A stretch of DNA of 64,000 bases from Polytrichum commune (Eukaryota; Streptophyta; Polytrichopsida; Polytrichales; Polytrichaceae), in the NCBI GenBank assembly GCA_950295325.1, contig OX485806.1, forward strand, positions 52,261,169 through 52,325,168, in the 5' to 3' direction. Positions 21,202 to 33,034 of this stretch are shown piece after piece; positions within the stretch are counted from its first letter, which is position 1, and each line of letters opens with the position of its first letter. The notes below the pieces were generated by a model that did not search any database, was not told the DNA's origin, and saw only the letters and a program-made list of their open reading frames with translations. Made by a program: the position numbers and the translations under genes.

Positions 21202-22015
21202 AAATGGAGTCGATGCCGTCATCGACTATACTCGTAGTCGGCACACCAATTCTCAAGTTGCCATCCTCTATGGTGCGGCATTGTGTTTACCTTAGGGCGC
21301 GACCCCCACAATGCATCTTCAAATTTGGCATAGTCCCAAAGGTGTCGTTCCTAGGTGGTCCGTTAGCGACCTTCGATCTTTCATCCAAGGACCTAACCTA
21401 TACTAGACCAACCTACTTTGGGACTCAGTTGGGTTGCCCCTCCTTTGGGGCCTCCCCCGTTAGGCTCCACTAGCCTAACGTGACACATCTAGGCGAGACC
21501 TCAACGCTTCCACTAAGTTGTCTCGGTTGCAACTCCGAGATGGCTTTCCATTGTTAAGCCACGCCTCGATCGCACGGGGGTGATGCCAAGTCCCGCCCGA
21601 CTCGGTTCCCACTTTGCTCTTTCGAGACATGGGTTCATGACTCCCATGCGCCAACTCTCGTTAGCTCGCGGGTAGCACTTTTATGAGCACGCGCCATCAC
21701 CTTGTCCCCGCCCGGACAAGCCCACAACTAAGAAGTTTCTTGGTTTTATCCAAGGCCCCTCCAAGCCATGGCCCCCAATTACTCGGCTTACCCAACCTAG
21801 TTTGGCATGTCTATTCCCCCTCTTCCATTAACCAAGCACAAGTACAAGACTAGGACCTCATCTCATACTTTTCTCTTTGCACCACTAAAGTTTGGACTTT
21901 ATTCCCTCAAGCCAAAGAACAAGTTCATGTTGTGGAGTAATTAACCTCGAAGCTAAGTGTGCTACTAGCGTCTCTCCCCCACTAAAGGAGATTGATGTCC
22001 TCATCAATGCCTACG
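21202..22015 (-). other. 3' untranslated part of Gypsy copy 2
   Basis: Matches 7941-8754 of copy 1 almost base for base by eye. No coding signal. Confidence 0.6.
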
Positions 22016-22434
22016 CTTCTTTTTATTGGAATCCTTAGCCTTAGTTTCTTCAAAGTGCTTCACCTATTCATTGGTGTTCACCATGTCTCTTGCCGCCACC
22101 CAAGCGGTTTCTTTTTCATGGTATCCTCACCATTTCACCAAGTACTCTTTTGTACATTTTTTTTCATTTTCACTTGGGCTTCCTACACTTGAGGGTGCCC
22201 TCCTACCTCATGTTCCAAATGACCTCCATAAGGTCGGGAGGTGGCCTAATCACTTGCTTGTGATCGGGCCACAAGGTGTCGTCCTAAAATGACTTTCGTA
22301 TTGAGACATGAAATGTCGGATGCACTTTGATCTCCGGCGGTAATTCCAACTTATACATGTCCTTGAACACTTGTTCCACAATGGAAAACGAAGCTCCAAT
22401 TTTGGACATGGACTTTTGAAGTAAGGCCTTTGGG
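22016..22434 (-). pseudogene. Integrase C-terminus and chromodomain-like segment, copy 2
   Basis: Equivalent to 8755-9173. The chromodomain-like core on the minus strand lies at about 22115-22170. The reading has the same frame changes in the linker as copy 1. Confidence 0.6.
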
Positions 22435-23190
22435 CAAGGTGAAGTTGTCCACATTCAACAACACCTTATTGGCCCACCTCATACTCCACTTCGCGTCTTC
22501 CGGCATTGACTTGCACTTTGTAGCACATTCGGGCTTTCTCCACCAACAACTTGGTCATCTCCAAGACTTGTTTACATTCTTGGCCAAGTCCTCACCATCT
22601 TGGTTGAACTCTAGTGTTGAATGTGCCCCCTCGAGAGCTAGGTTAATAGGTTGGAGCGCATCCACTCCATAAGCCACCACCAAAGACCACCCCTTGGTAG
22701 CCAAGTGCGTGGCTACATTGCAATTACACTCCGCTCGACCCACATAGTCCGCCCAATCTCCTTGGTCCGCCCCCACCAAGTTCCTCAAGTATTGCTTCAA
22801 GTCTCCATTCACACGCTTTGTTTTCCCATCCATTTGGGAATACACGGCCGTGCTAAACCTTAGTTTCAATACAACCTCCTTAGAGAAATGCATTGAAAAT
22901 GCACTTGTGAACTTTGGATCTTGATCCCACACAATCACTCTTGGCAACCCGTGGTGCCTCAACCATCCTTTGAGAAAAGACTATGCGGTCTCCAACGCGG
23001 TGGCGGTTCCCACAATCGGCACCATGTGTGCCAACTTGGCAAACCGCTCTACCATCAACAAGATGGCATCATACCCATGTGACTCCGGCAAACTTGTGAT
23101 CAAGTCCATGCACATACTATGCCATGGCGCCGACGGGATAGGCAACGGTTGCAAGAAACCGCCTTGCTTTTGGTAAGAGGCTCGGTTCAC
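22435..23190 (-). pseudogene. Gypsy integrase core with the same TAG, copy 2
   Basis: Catalytic residues lie in MDLITSLPESHGYD (from about 23140), VIVWDQDPKFTS (about 22905-22935) and MDGKTKRVNGDLK (about 22790-22830). The Glu of the third motif (ERVN in copy 1) is Lys here (KRVN), so this copy has also lost that residue. The TAG between the open segments is at 22981-22983, the same place as in copy 1. A frame change follows near 22575. Confidence 0.85.
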
Positions 23191-23815
23191 TTGGCACTTT
23201 ATTCACGCCTTCACAAAGTGGGTTATATCCTTCTTTATGCACCGCCAATGGTACCTCCATGACACCATTCTATGGCGGTTTTTTCTTTCTCCTCTATGGC
23301 CGGCAATAGGACTATCACATTTTTCCTTCAAAACCGATAGCCTCAACTTGCCTTGAGGCACATACACCCGACTTTGTTTGCACTTGAACAATCCGTCCAC
23401 CAACTTAACCTCTTTGAGCACCTTGCTCTTGCGAAGCTCACCTAAAAGCTTTTGTGCCTCGGGGTAGTTAATTTACCCCTCCCGTATCTTGCATCACAAG
23501 TTTCCTTCGCCGGCACACATTAGCCACAAGGTTTGGATGGTTCTCATTGCTTGGAACTCATCCGGTCTACTTAGCGCATCCGGCACCACATTTCCATGGT
23601 CCGGTTTGTGGACCAAATCCACCTTCATAAGCGCCAAACTATCATGCGACCGCAATGACTTGGCGTTCACTTGTGCTTGTATACGTTAAAATACTTTTAG
23701 GACACATTGTCCATGTAGACCTTTGCTTTGTGCGACCCCAAATAATGTCGCCACATCTTCAAGCAATGCACTACGGCAAAGAAGTTCTTTGTCATGAGTT
23801 GGTTGTCTTCTTTGA
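23191..23815 (-). pseudogene. RNase H tail and HHCC finger, copy 2
   Basis: The minus strand reads EVKLVDGLFKCKQSRVYVP, then SPIAGHRGERKNRHR and IKKDITHFVKA (23203-23421). This is the pre-integrase zinc-binding stretch, less damaged than in copy 1. Upstream lies VDLVHKPDHGNVVPDALS-like sequence near 23560-23625. Confidence 0.65.
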
Positions 23816-24511
23816 CAACCATCGAGCCTCAAGCCCCCATATGCAAAGGCCATCCATCTTACATTAACAATCCATCATTGGCATTGGCAAAGTTACTCGC
23901 CCCCGTATGCACCTCAAAAGGTTTGTCAAACTCCATGAACTTGAGCACGGGCGGCGAATAGAACTTGGTGTTAAACTCCCCAAAGACTCGTGACAAACAT
24001 CATCCCACTCTTGGGATAGCCATTTCTTCCACAAGTCGCACAAGGTGGGACAACCATCGAGCTTCATGCTCTCATATGCAATGGCCATCTTTTTTTTTTA
24101 CATCCACATCCGCCAAATAAAGTCTCTCGCCCCCGTATGCACCTCAAAAGGTATGTCAAACTCCGCGAACTTGAGCACGGGCGGCGAAGAGAACTTCGTC
24201 TTAAGCTCCTCAATGGCTTGGTGGCACGGCTCATCCCACTCTTGGGATAGCCATTTCTTGCACAAGCCGGACAAGGTTCGACAACCATGGAGCTTAATGC
24301 TCTCATAAGCAATGGTCATCCATCTTGGATCAACATCCGCCAATGATAAAGTCCTTCGTCTCCATGTGCACCTCAAAATGCTTATGAAAACCCAGAAATT
24401 TAACCACATCTTGTGAAGGGAACTTGCTCTTGAGCTTTCCAAGGGCTTGGTGACAAGGCTCATCCCACTCTTGGAATAGCCATTTCCTCAATAAGTCGAG
24501 TAAGGCCCTAG
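23816..24511 (-). repeat. ~230-bp tandem triplication of RNase H module, copy 2
   Basis: The unit boundary CAACCAT lies at 23816, 24051 and 24282, with an end at 24512 (periods 235, 231 and 230 bp). The third unit reads KWLFQEWDEPCHQALGKLK then HFEVHMETKDFIIGGC; the middle unit reads HTGARDF. The units have diverged from each other more than copy 1 has from copy 2, so the triplication is older than these insertions. Confidence 0.85.
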
Positions 24512-24804
24512 CAACCTTCAAACAAATCTAGAATGAAGTGGTGGTAGTAGTCGGCTAGGCCAACCAATGACCTAAGCTTTTTTTTTTTTGAGTCAAGCAC
24601 CAATTCTCCTCTTGGATTGCCTTGAAATTCTTCATGTTTGTCCACCAACTTCCTTTGTCACCACATACCTCAAGAACTCAATTTCTTCTTGAGCAAAGTT
24701 GCAATTCACTTCTTGGCGGTAACATTTTGAACAACACATTGGTGAATACATCCTTGTATCTCACCAACATCCCACAAGTATGGTTTGGGGGAGGCCCATC
24801 TTTC
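24512..24804 (-). pseudogene. Reverse transcriptase remnant lacking the palm, copy 2
   Basis: Same junction as in copy 1: the pre-RT motif MLVRYKDVFTNVL (about 24735-24775) is followed within about 20 codons by the terminal RT piece. No YxDD box exists anywhere in the element. Confidence 0.8.
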
Positions 24805-25320
24805 CTAGCCTCCCCATGAGTTCCTTGGAGTTGCTTCAATTGAACCACGACCATTATATTTACCATATTTCATTTGGTCCATTAAGACCAAATTCAACTT
24901 GGGTCCTCCTACCATAGGAGTCCTTGTCAATTTGAACCTCAATTCTTTGCCATTATGACACATCATAATGCACGGTAAGCACACCGACTTGCACCTCACA
25001 TCTATCATGTGAGTTTCAAAGAAGGTGGCCTTCACAATGACATGCATTTCATCTATTTCACATGGTGTGAAATTTTGATAAAATTCCAATGTCCCACATT
25101 GAAAGGTTACATGCATCGCGGCCTCCTTTGTCTCATGCGGTTCGCCCTTTCCAAACCGCACCTTGGTGGGCTTCACCACTCTACCAATCGGCAAACCCCA
25201 GCTCCCTTGTGAGCTTTGGGGTCATGAAAGAATGCCTTAACTCTTTGTCAACCCATGAGACAAGCCTCCCATTCATTTGAGCCTCAAGGTACAAAAGACT
25301 TGGCCTTGGCTAAAGGCTAC
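24805..25320 (-). pseudogene. Protease-like region, copy 2
   Basis: Open from 25194 to 24805 (PIGRVVKPTKVRFGKGEPHE and onward). Just upstream is the same replaced active site, VDKELRHSFM. Because the change is shared with copy 1, it was already present in the source element. Confidence 0.7.
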
Positions 25321-25329
25321 TAGCCTTGG

Positions 25330-25480
25330 CCACAATGCCATCGTCTTACATTCGGTCCTCGGCAACACCATGAGTTTGGCTTGGTCCGCAAGGCCAACTT
25401 TTAACACTCCGTCCGTGGCACAAATATGATCTAGCTTGGTACCACCAAGCCACCTTCTCACATTCCGTCCGCGGCACGAG
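25330..25480 (-). repeat. ~56-bp minisatellite, contracted, copy 2
   Basis: About three units (around TCCGTCCGTGGCAC at 25409 and TCCGTCCGCGGCAC at 25465) where copy 1 has about five. Confidence 0.6.
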
Positions 25481-25539
25481 CTAGCATGATTTGCCTTGGT
25501 ATAATGGGCCAAACTACTTGCACTCATTTCCTTGGGACC

Positions 25540-26108
25540 TCTTTCGGCTAAACCCACTTTGTGGTGATGTGCCGCCCAACTTCTTCTTAGGACCATCGGC
25601 TTCAATGCTCTTCAAATCTTTATGATTCGCACTACGTCCTCAAGAAGCTTTGGGGTCCTGAACATGGTTTTCACTACCCGCTTTTGAAACCCACCTAAAA
25701 CGATGCATTTTTTAGAAAGCTCGTCCATCCTAGATGTACCATTCATTTGGGTGTGAAATTCGCACATATACACCTTAAGAGACCCCGCGTGCCTCATGTG
25801 CCCCAAGTTCATTTCAACATCACCACCTTCTAAGCATTTCGAATTGGAATTTCAATCCAACATTAATGCCCTCCAAGGTTTTGGGTGCATTCGGTATTCT
25901 AGGCCCCAAATGTTTTTTTGAGGTGTGCGGGAGCCCTTTCAAAGGACTCCACCATTTTCCTTACTGAATCCACCATCATGCCCACCATTGTCATGAGAAC
26001 TAATGGTATGGTCAAATTCCATTTACACATGATCTTTGTTCCAATTTGAACCTCACAACCTTTTGGAAACCCCGGCTCACCATAATAACCCTTAGGTTTG
26101 ATAGCCAT
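25540..26108 (-). pseudogene. gag remnant, Gypsy copy 2
   Basis: The ATG at 26108 opens MAIKPKGYYGEPGFPKGC and runs about 70 codons to a frame break near 25899. A second open block, 25812-25612, carries VYMCEFHTQMNG and MDELSKKCIVLGGF, which fits the C-terminal half of the retrotransposon gag domain. It is broken but less so than copy 1. Confidence 0.65.
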
Positions 26109-26145
26109 GTCTCCCTCAAAGTGCTAGCTCAAATATTGGAACCCT

Positions 26146-26157
26146 GCTCTGATACCA
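26146..26157 (-). other. Primer binding site (initiator Met tRNA), copy 2
   Basis: TGGTATCAGAGC on the minus strand, 2 nt from the 5' LTR (spacer CT). Eight of these bases plus the spacer are repeated outside the opposite LTR at 20188-20197. Confidence 0.95.
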
Positions 26158-26159
26158 AG

Positions 26160-27151
26160 TGTCGCAACCCTTGCTAGCCCCCCTTGACAATCTTGCCAAT
26201 TTTCATTTCTACCAAAGGTTACGAGCGCTAACCATTCGCATTCCGCCATGCTAATGGATAGCTCCTCTTACCCCGGACCAATAGTTCATAGGAGGGAACC
26301 AACCCTCCTACTTTGCTTTCGGGACTCACCCCTTAATCGCTAACCAACCCCTTTAATCGGTAACCAATCCTTAGATGTGGACTTCCATCCATGGAAGTCC
26401 AATCTTATGTTGATCATCGCGTTGCCGGAGCAACACTACAACAACCCGAACCATACTAGGCAACTATGGCCTCACATTAGGCCAATGCCAATGGAGGTCG
26501 TGCCGTTCGGCCTCGGGTGGGTGAGGCCACACCACCTCACCCATATAAGCCTCTAGGACTCTACGCGGGGCCCCTACCCCACCGTCAACCAACCTCTTGT
26601 CTCCCTACCAAGAGTTGGGGCCAAGTGGACAATTTCCTTTAGCTGCTGGGCCTAGAACCCCCCAGCAGCTTCAGACCATCATAACTTCCTTGTATGATGT
26701 CTGATCATAACAACCAACCGCTCCATCCTCATCTACGCTTCACGTAGATGCCGATGGACTCCTCACTTGCTCCATTCGAGCAAGTCTTGGGGAAGTTATG
26801 CCTGTTTGAACCTTGGCAGTCCCGGGAATCACTCCCAGGCACTGCTGTACCAGGGCGCTGTCCCGGGACAGCGCCCCACTCAAATGGCCATAACTCCTAG
26901 CTCACACCTCCGATTGAGGTGTTCTTGAGCATTCTAGAATCACCACGCCATGAGCTACGCATAACTCATGGCCTTACCCTTGTGCCTCCTAGTCTTCGTG
27001 GGTGGGAGGCGTTCCCAACGCCCGGGGCCCTCACCCACACTAGGATCACTTGGGCCCTCTCACCAACGGCGCCACAAGTCCCGGGTGTCACTCCGGGGTC
27101 CCCCTTGTGCCCATGGTGTTTCGGCCACTCCTCATGGAGAGGTGCGCGACA
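26160..27151 (-). repeat. 5' LTR of Gypsy copy 2
   Basis: 992 bp, TG...CA ends. The outer flank is TCCAT, with no matching duplication on the other side of the element. Confidence 0.95.
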
Positions 27152-27345
27152 TCCATGCCCGGTAGGAAAAACATCCTCAAGAAGCTAGATTATGACACCT
27201 CACAAATTGAAGAGGTGAATTTCCTCCCCCCTTGCTTTGATGGTGATCTGATGTTTATCCTCCCCCCAGTTGGTGTCTTTTCCCCTCATACAAAGGCCAA
27301 ATCTATGGACAGCATGGACAAACGCTATGACGGCCATGTTTGGAC
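27152..27345 (+). pseudogene. Transposon-type zinc-finger ORF, part B
   Basis: Open on the plus strand directly from the LTR edge: MPGRKNILKKLDYDTSQIEE, then FLPPCFDGDLMFILPPVG, then DKRYDGHVWT. This reads like the middle of the ORF whose beginning is at 19660-20187. After VWT (27345) the sequence becomes unrelated, and the expected continuation is found 3 kb away at 30365. From memory this segment order resembles anonymous transposon-associated plant proteins, but I cannot give a family name. Confidence 0.5.
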
Positions 27346-28799
27346 CAATATAGTGGTACTTTTAGGCCATCCCCTTCGAGGAAGCCTAAAAGTATCACAC
27401 AAGCCTTCGGTGAAGGTGGCCTGCACTTGTAGGTGCCCAAGCCGAACCTGGATGATAAGTGTATAACGTGAGTAGTTAGATTTTAAAGGGAAATTAAATA
27501 TGCGTCGTAGTACCTCTGGAGGTTGGGCCTTAGTTTTTTACTATTGTGGCTCTAAACTCCACTAACCAATTTCATATCTAGTTCTAATCTTGACCTACAA
27601 CCTATTACAGCGCAGACGCACCAGCCTTGAAACCAAGGCAATTTTAATTTATGAATTGTGATGGTTCTGATACACACCAACCAGATGTGACTCATACCAC
27701 CCTAGCTCAATGAACGGAATAACGACAATTTGATGGACCATTCAATTTCTTTACTTAGTTCTATTTAGTTTTCTAAGCGGTGGAACTTGGCCTAAGTCCC
27801 AACCTTTACACAAATTCTTTCTTAATTACTTAATTTCGGTTGCACCTCCTACTTCACTACATTCACATATTATGCATCACCCCTTACTTGGTTGGTGCAC
27901 CCCTTTCCTCGGAACCTTCTAAGGCCTTGTGCAGGACCTTTGAAGGTCGAATAACATCTCAAATCCTTCGGATTTCAACGGTCCGAAGGGTGGTGTCACC
28001 CTACCGAGTTAAGGTTCCGATTCGGGTCTCTTGCCAACAAGGGTTTACGATTTATTTTTTATGTTTTAATTGTTTACACTAGATAGACCACGAATAGCAA
28101 CTTAATGGGACTAGGGTGATGGGCAACCTGTAGGTTCAACCTGTTATACAATCTTCATAAATTGGGGCCATTACTCCCAATTTATGGGGCCAACAACATA
28201 ATAGTGGATTCGCGGGTCATTAACCCCACCTTTCCACCAAAAACATTCAGAGTGGTCATGTCGGTGATTAATCCGACTTATCACATATCAAACTTGTTAA
28301 TAAATGAAGCTACTATCACAAAATATACCAAGGGGCCCGAAAACAATGGAGTTGGGTATTTCCTTGGCGGTTATGTGGTCAAGCCACTTGACCTTATGAG
28401 ATAGGTAAGTGGGTTAAAGATGCATACCTTAGCTGTGCTCCCTCCAACCCTAAATGAAAGGCTAGGGTTACTTAATTTACCTTAATTCTCCTCGGTTGAT
28501 TGGGCTTGATGTAGGCCGGGCCGCTACCTCTTTCGTTGCTCCACTTCCCCGGCGTCGACCTTACATCCTTCCTTGTAACTAGTTTGATGGTAAAACGTAC
28601 CTTAGTTAATAATTAAAATATAAAGTGTTTCTTTTTCGCATTTATTTAGGCCTAAGCATAATACATTTACTTAGTGCACGTAATTATTTTTCCAACGATC
28701 TAAAAATCACTTTAATCGGATAAGAAATGCAAAAGTTATGAGGGTTGGAAGTGCGAGGTCGATTCAACCGATCCTTCCAACACACCTATCTAACTTCTA

Positions 28800-29470
28800 A
28801 CTTCAAAAATTCATAGTGAATTTAGTACTACTTGGATCTAGGCTTTCCTTATACCATTGGAAAGCTATTAACAATTTCTAACCAGGAAAATTATGACATT
28901 AGCAGATTAAGCCAATACAAATTCAGTAGACTCCTTGTAACAGAGCAGTCAACCAGGAAGTCTTAAACTATATATCTCGCCTTCAACAATTCATATCTAA
29001 TTCAAATCTTATTCAAATCAAACTTTCTATATAACCATGGAGAGATATTAAAAAGATATATTTAAGAAAAATATGTAATTAGCAAATTGAGCCAAAGTGA
29101 ACCCAACGGACCCTCTATAATGCAGTAGTAAACCAAGAATTCTCAAACTATGTATCCAGTCTTTAACAATTTATATCTAATTCAAATCATGCTCAAATCA
29201 AACGTTCTAAGCAATTTTGGAAAGCTAGATAAAAGTTCTACTTGGGAAAAATATAAAGTTTTAGAATTAAAATTCTTATGGGGCTAGCAGGTCTGATCCA
29301 ACAGCCGCTACCCACAGGATCACCCAGTTTTTCTGTTCCATCTTTGAAAATTCATAACTAATTTTCACCTTAACCAAATCACAATTGAGAAATGACTATA
29401 GATAGCTAAAGGAAATGTCTCTAAGGAAAAAATGAGAAGTATTTTGTTCTAGCTCCTGAATTAAGCCTTC
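28800..29470. repeat. ~181-bp diverged tandem repeat, ~4 copies
   Basis: AAAATTCATAGTGAATTTAG near 28806, CAATTCATATCTAATTCAAA at 28987, CAATTTATATCTAATTCAAA at 29168 and AAAATTCATAACTAATTTTC near 29347 are spaced about 181, 181 and 179 bp. Each is followed by a TTGGAAAGCTA-like block. It is unrelated in sequence to the ~178-bp array at the left edge. Confidence 0.75.
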
Positions 29471-30019
29471 AGGGCATTGGCAGCTGAGGTCTACAATGTC
29501 TCCACTCGAACTTCTACAATCCAACCTACCTCTAAAAAAGAAAGAAAGAATTTTGTTGGTGTGTTAATAAACACACATTCTAACTAGGAGAGAGAGTAGA
29601 GGAGTTTCTCAAGCCTTTCTCTTAGGCCATTGAGAATACATGCTAAAGGATTTCTCCTAACTACATTGAAGTAGGGTTTCACCCAAGCATTAGAGGAAAA
29701 GAAAGTTATTACAAAGTAGAAGAGGGGTTTTAAATCCTCTTAAAAAAAGGTTGAACCCTACCATCATTGGCTCCATTCTTCGAACCCTTTCCCGAAATTT
29801 TGGCTCGGGGTTTTTTTTCTGGTGGAGGTTGCCATCCTCTCGCCGAGGTGGCTCTGACAGGGAACCTTAGAACATTTCTAATTTTCCGCCATCGAGTTGG
29901 CAAGGGCGCAATTGGGCAAGTATCATTCTTATTTTTTATTTATTTTTCTTCAAAAGTATTCAAGCCGATTTCGTCTTCTTACGCCAAACACCTCCAATAG
30001 TCTTGTGTGACCCCTATTA

Positions 30020-30145
30020 ATTAATATACTAATATTTGCTTAGCAAGCATCAACTAATATTTGCTTAGCTAGTATCTACTAACATTTTCGCAGCTAGCAT
30101 CTACTAACATTTACTTAGCTAGCAGTTTCTACTAGCTAGCATATT
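30020..30145. repeat. ~26-bp short tandem repeat
   Basis: About four imperfect units of CATCTACTAACATTTACTTAG with CTAGC joints (about 30047, 30072 and 30098). Low complexity. Confidence 0.6.
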
Positions 30146-30364
30146 TTTTCTACTTCATTATTTTCTAGCACTACTTAGTTTTCATTTTAACCAACCTTAC
30201 CTTTCACTAGAATTTTGTTACTTCCGGTTGAAAGCCCGAAATCCTCAGTATTTCACCTTCATTCTTCTCGGCTAACTACTAATTGAACTAATTTTCTCTA
30301 AATTCCCTATCAATTCTAAATATTGATGCTATCATTCTAACTAAAAGTGATCCCGCGGAGTGGT

Positions 30365-30720
30365 GGACCACTCTAAGGGTTCACAAACACCCAGACCACC
30401 AATATCACCAATGACATGGGCCTTGTTTTTTGCTCCTCCACTTGCGTTGGCCACCTCCAGTGCCAAAATCCTTAGTGTGATTATCTCCAATCATCGGACC
30501 TCCCCGGTCAATGATACTGATTTCGACGACTTCACCAAGTAGCCCTTCCCCGTTGGTGGTCCCTTGCCTTTGCATTCCACTCTAATATGCAGGATCTGTA
30601 AGGAGCATTCCAAACGCATTGCACCATGTCACGCCAAAATCTTCTACTTCCACGGCAATGACACCACTTAGAGTGTCTGCATTCATCTGGGCAACCATCG
30701 TCACCCCATCAAAGTCTAAT
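30365..30720 (+). pseudogene. Transposon-type zinc-finger ORF, part C
   Basis: Reading across two frames gives TTNITNDMGLVFCSSTCVGH then LQCQNP, a stop, CDYL, then NDTDFDDFTK, a stop, PFPVGGPLPLHSTLICRICK, then IAPCHAKIFYF and VCIHLGNHRHPIK. The spaced Cys pairs followed by a His pair suggest zinc-binding modules, loosely like the Cys/His fingers at the front of Mutator-type transposases. At least two in-frame TAGs and one frameshift make it dead. It continues part B, so the original ORF was split by Gypsy copy 2 and by the 27346-30364 insertion. Confidence 0.55.
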
Positions 30721-31489
30721 CTTCCTAAAATTAATTACTCCTCTAATGTCTTAGTGAACTAATCGATCATAAGGTTATTTTTATGTTTCTAGCAAATCCC
30801 CAAAAAGATTGAGGACATACCTTCGCCGCGCTCCCTCCTTAAAACAAAGTACATAAAGGAAATATGCAATTCATTCCAAGGAAATAAACAACATGAACTA
30901 AACTAATAAATAACAAAAATCAACAAGTCTAAGTAAGACACTTACCATGAGCCACTCGCTCATTCCCTTCTCCTACGATGTCGCCTCCAAGTCTTCACTA
31001 ATCGCCTCCACGTCTTTCCTAATTCCGCTTCACTCCCGGCGGACGCACCATTTATGTAAGGCCAAACCACCCACCCTTAAGCGTCCTAGTCCAGGTGAGG
31101 GAATGGGGATCACATTCACGTTTACATAACTCCTTCTTCCCAACTTCGTAAACATCCATCACATTTCCCATCAATCATTGTACACCAATCCATTCCACAA
31201 TAATATTACAAGCGTTGACAAACGCTCTTCTCTATTATCACAATCATAACACCCCCTATTGCGACCCCAATATCATTCACACCCCAAATTCAACCGCTAA
31301 TCCTACCATCCAATAATTCTTGTCCTCCTAGCTTACTAATGAACTAATTATTTAAACTAATATTAAGTGACAAACTAATCACTATCTATCATCTAGTCTA
31401 ATGTGGCACCACGGGCTCCCCCCTTTATGTCACATTGTCCCCTTTTTAGTCCTCTAACTAAATCCCTCAAGGTCTTCGAATCTGCTGCC
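30721..31489. other. Unassigned sequence
   Basis: About 0.8 kb. Short open frames only; I see nothing recognisable. Confidence 0.4.
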
Positions 31490-31735
31490 TATGGCCGTCC
31501 TCGACAGCTGCTGCCCAACCAGTTTGATCTTCAACTTTGCCCTTAGGCCATTCTCGGCAGCTGCTGTCCAACCAGTTTGATCTTCAACTCTGCCCTTAGG
31601 CCATTCTGGGCAGCTGCTGCCCAACCAGTTTGATCTTCAACTCTGCCCTTAGGCCATTCTGGGCAGCTGCTGCCCAACCAGTTTGATCTTCAACTCTGCC
31701 CTTAGGCCATTCTCGGCAGCTGCTGCCCCCATTTT
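31490..31735. repeat. 53-bp minisatellite, ~4.5 copies
   Basis: CAGCTGCTGCCCAACCAG lies at 31505, 31558, 31611, 31664 and (as CAGCTGCTGCCCCC) 31717, exactly 53 bp apart. The joining sequence TTTGATCTTCAACTCTGCCC is almost invariant, so this array is young. GGCAGCTGCTGCC is a near-palindrome. Confidence 0.9.
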
Positions 31736-31871
31736 TCATACTAAGCCCCTACCTGATCTCAATAATCTCTTCAAGACCTTCTTACTAACCTCTCCACCTA
31801 ATTACACTAACTCCCCTAATACCCTCTTACTAATTCACACACTTTCTTTCTAACTCTTTCTAACTCAAAAT

Positions 31872-31955
31872 CCTAGAGAGGAGGGGGAGAGAGAGAGAAG
31901 AGGAGAAAAGAGGAAGAAGAAAAACTAAAAAAGGAGGGAGGAGGAGGAAAGGGCA
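31872..31955 (+). other. ~80-nt polypurine run
   Basis: Almost unbroken A/G (CTAGAGAGGAGGGGGAGAGA and onward). It may be a retroelement polypurine tract or simple low complexity. No LTR start follows that I can identify. Confidence 0.5.
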
Positions 31956-32284
31956 CCCAAGACCACAACCCCTTAACCTTCTCCTACTTCGTAGGACCTT
32001 ATCCTATCCATTAAATCCTCACCCTCTAAACCAACAAGAGCATGTTCTAATTCAAACATTTAAATCCAAGGCCCTTCCTCTTGCTTCATCAAACACTACT
32101 CACTTAACCAAAACACTCCCTAATGTCACTAAGCTTCTACTTAACCACACAAAATAGGCTTAATGCCTAAAACATAAACCACACCAAACCTCATTTTTTT
32201 TATACTTTTGATTGTTTTAATAACACTACAAATGCAATATTAAATAAATTCTAAACATAAAACAAATATGAGCAACCATTTTGG

Positions 32285-32900
32285 GCTCATACCACCGCAT
32301 TGGATGGCCGTAAAACGCATCATGAGGTATTTGAAGGGCACTTTGGACTTCAAATTATACCTCCGAGATAAGGACATTGTCTTAAGAGGTTTTTGTAATG
32401 TGGATTGGGCGGGAGATGCAATGAGTGGCGATCCACCATAGGGTACGTATTTTTTGTTGGTGTTGGAGTCATTTCATGGAAATGCAAGAAACAACCAACC
32501 ATTGCATTGTCTACGACGAAGGCAGAGTACATGGCTACTAGCCATTCTACCAAGGAAACGGTTTGGCTTCGGCAACTTTTGGCGGATGTGGGATATGTGC
32601 AAGAGGGACTGACATCCATCATATGTGACAATCAAGGATACATAGCACTTGCAAAGAAACTCACACACCATTCTCGCATCAAACATATCAATGTACAACA
32701 TCATTTCATTAAAAAAAAACAAAAAAAACCAAGAGATATGTTTGAAGTATTGTCATATGGAAGATATGATAATGGACGTGCTAACCAAGCCACTTGCGAA
32801 TGATAGGCATAAGACATTAACAAAGGCAATGAATTTAAAAGCCTATGACTACTCACAAAAATGGAGTGTAGAAGATAGAACATTAGATTGCTTGTAGTCA
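32285..32900 (+). pseudogene. Copia RNase H fragment, first of two direct copies
   Basis: Plus-strand segments in order are RYLKGTLDFKLYLRDKD, GFCNVDWAGDA, a frameshift, STIGYVFFVGVGVISWKC, LSTTKAEYMA, ICDNQGYIALAKK and INVQHHFIKKK. These are the catalytic Asp, Glu and Asp regions of Ty1/Copia RNase H and the element's 3' coding end. A second, longer copy of the same stretch begins 750-860 bp downstream (33035). Confidence 0.9.
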
Positions 32901-33034
32901 ATAAAAATATGAAGGAAGAAACCTGAAAAAAATAAGATTAGAATAAGGCTACCATGCTAGTCCAAAGAGGGATATGAGTTATCCCATATTTTTTGTCTAA
33001 ACCAATGAAGCGGAAAAGAATAAAAAAACCAAAG

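Larger units (their letters stand above)
20198..27151 (-). mobile_element. Full-length Gypsy (chromovirus-type) LTR retrotransposon, copy 2; non-autonomous
   Basis: The element is 6954 bp on the minus strand and close to copy 1 throughout. LTRs lie at 20198-21189 and 26160-27151, both 992 bp, differing by about three substitutions that I noticed. The primer site is at 26146-26157 and the polypurine tract at 21190-21201. It shares with copy 1 the missing RT palm, the altered protease site, the triplicated RNase H module and the integrase TAG. Its LTR is longer, partly through a short duplication (CCTTAATCGCTAACC repeated as CTTTAATCGGTAACC). The flanks do not match: CCAAG on the left, TCCAT on the right. 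The left flank is a primer-site copy, so the insertion was atypical or was later rearranged. Confidence 0.93.
27346..30364. other. ~3-kb insertion inside the zinc-finger ORF
   Basis: This piece separates parts B and C of one reading. The heptamer TGGACCA occurs at both junctions (about 27339-27345 and 30362-30368), which could be a target duplication. Near the left end ACTTTTAGGC and GCCTAAAAGT form a hairpin. Near the right end lies CTAAAAGTG. Inside are a ~181-bp tandem repeat and short AT-rich repeats but no transposase reading, so it looks non-autonomous. The element type is not settled. Confidence 0.4.

Noticed and set aside
29767-30000. Open plus-strand frame with hydrophobic segments
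   Set aside because: Short, in simple pyrimidine-rich sequence, inside a non-autonomous insertion, and no homology signature recognised.
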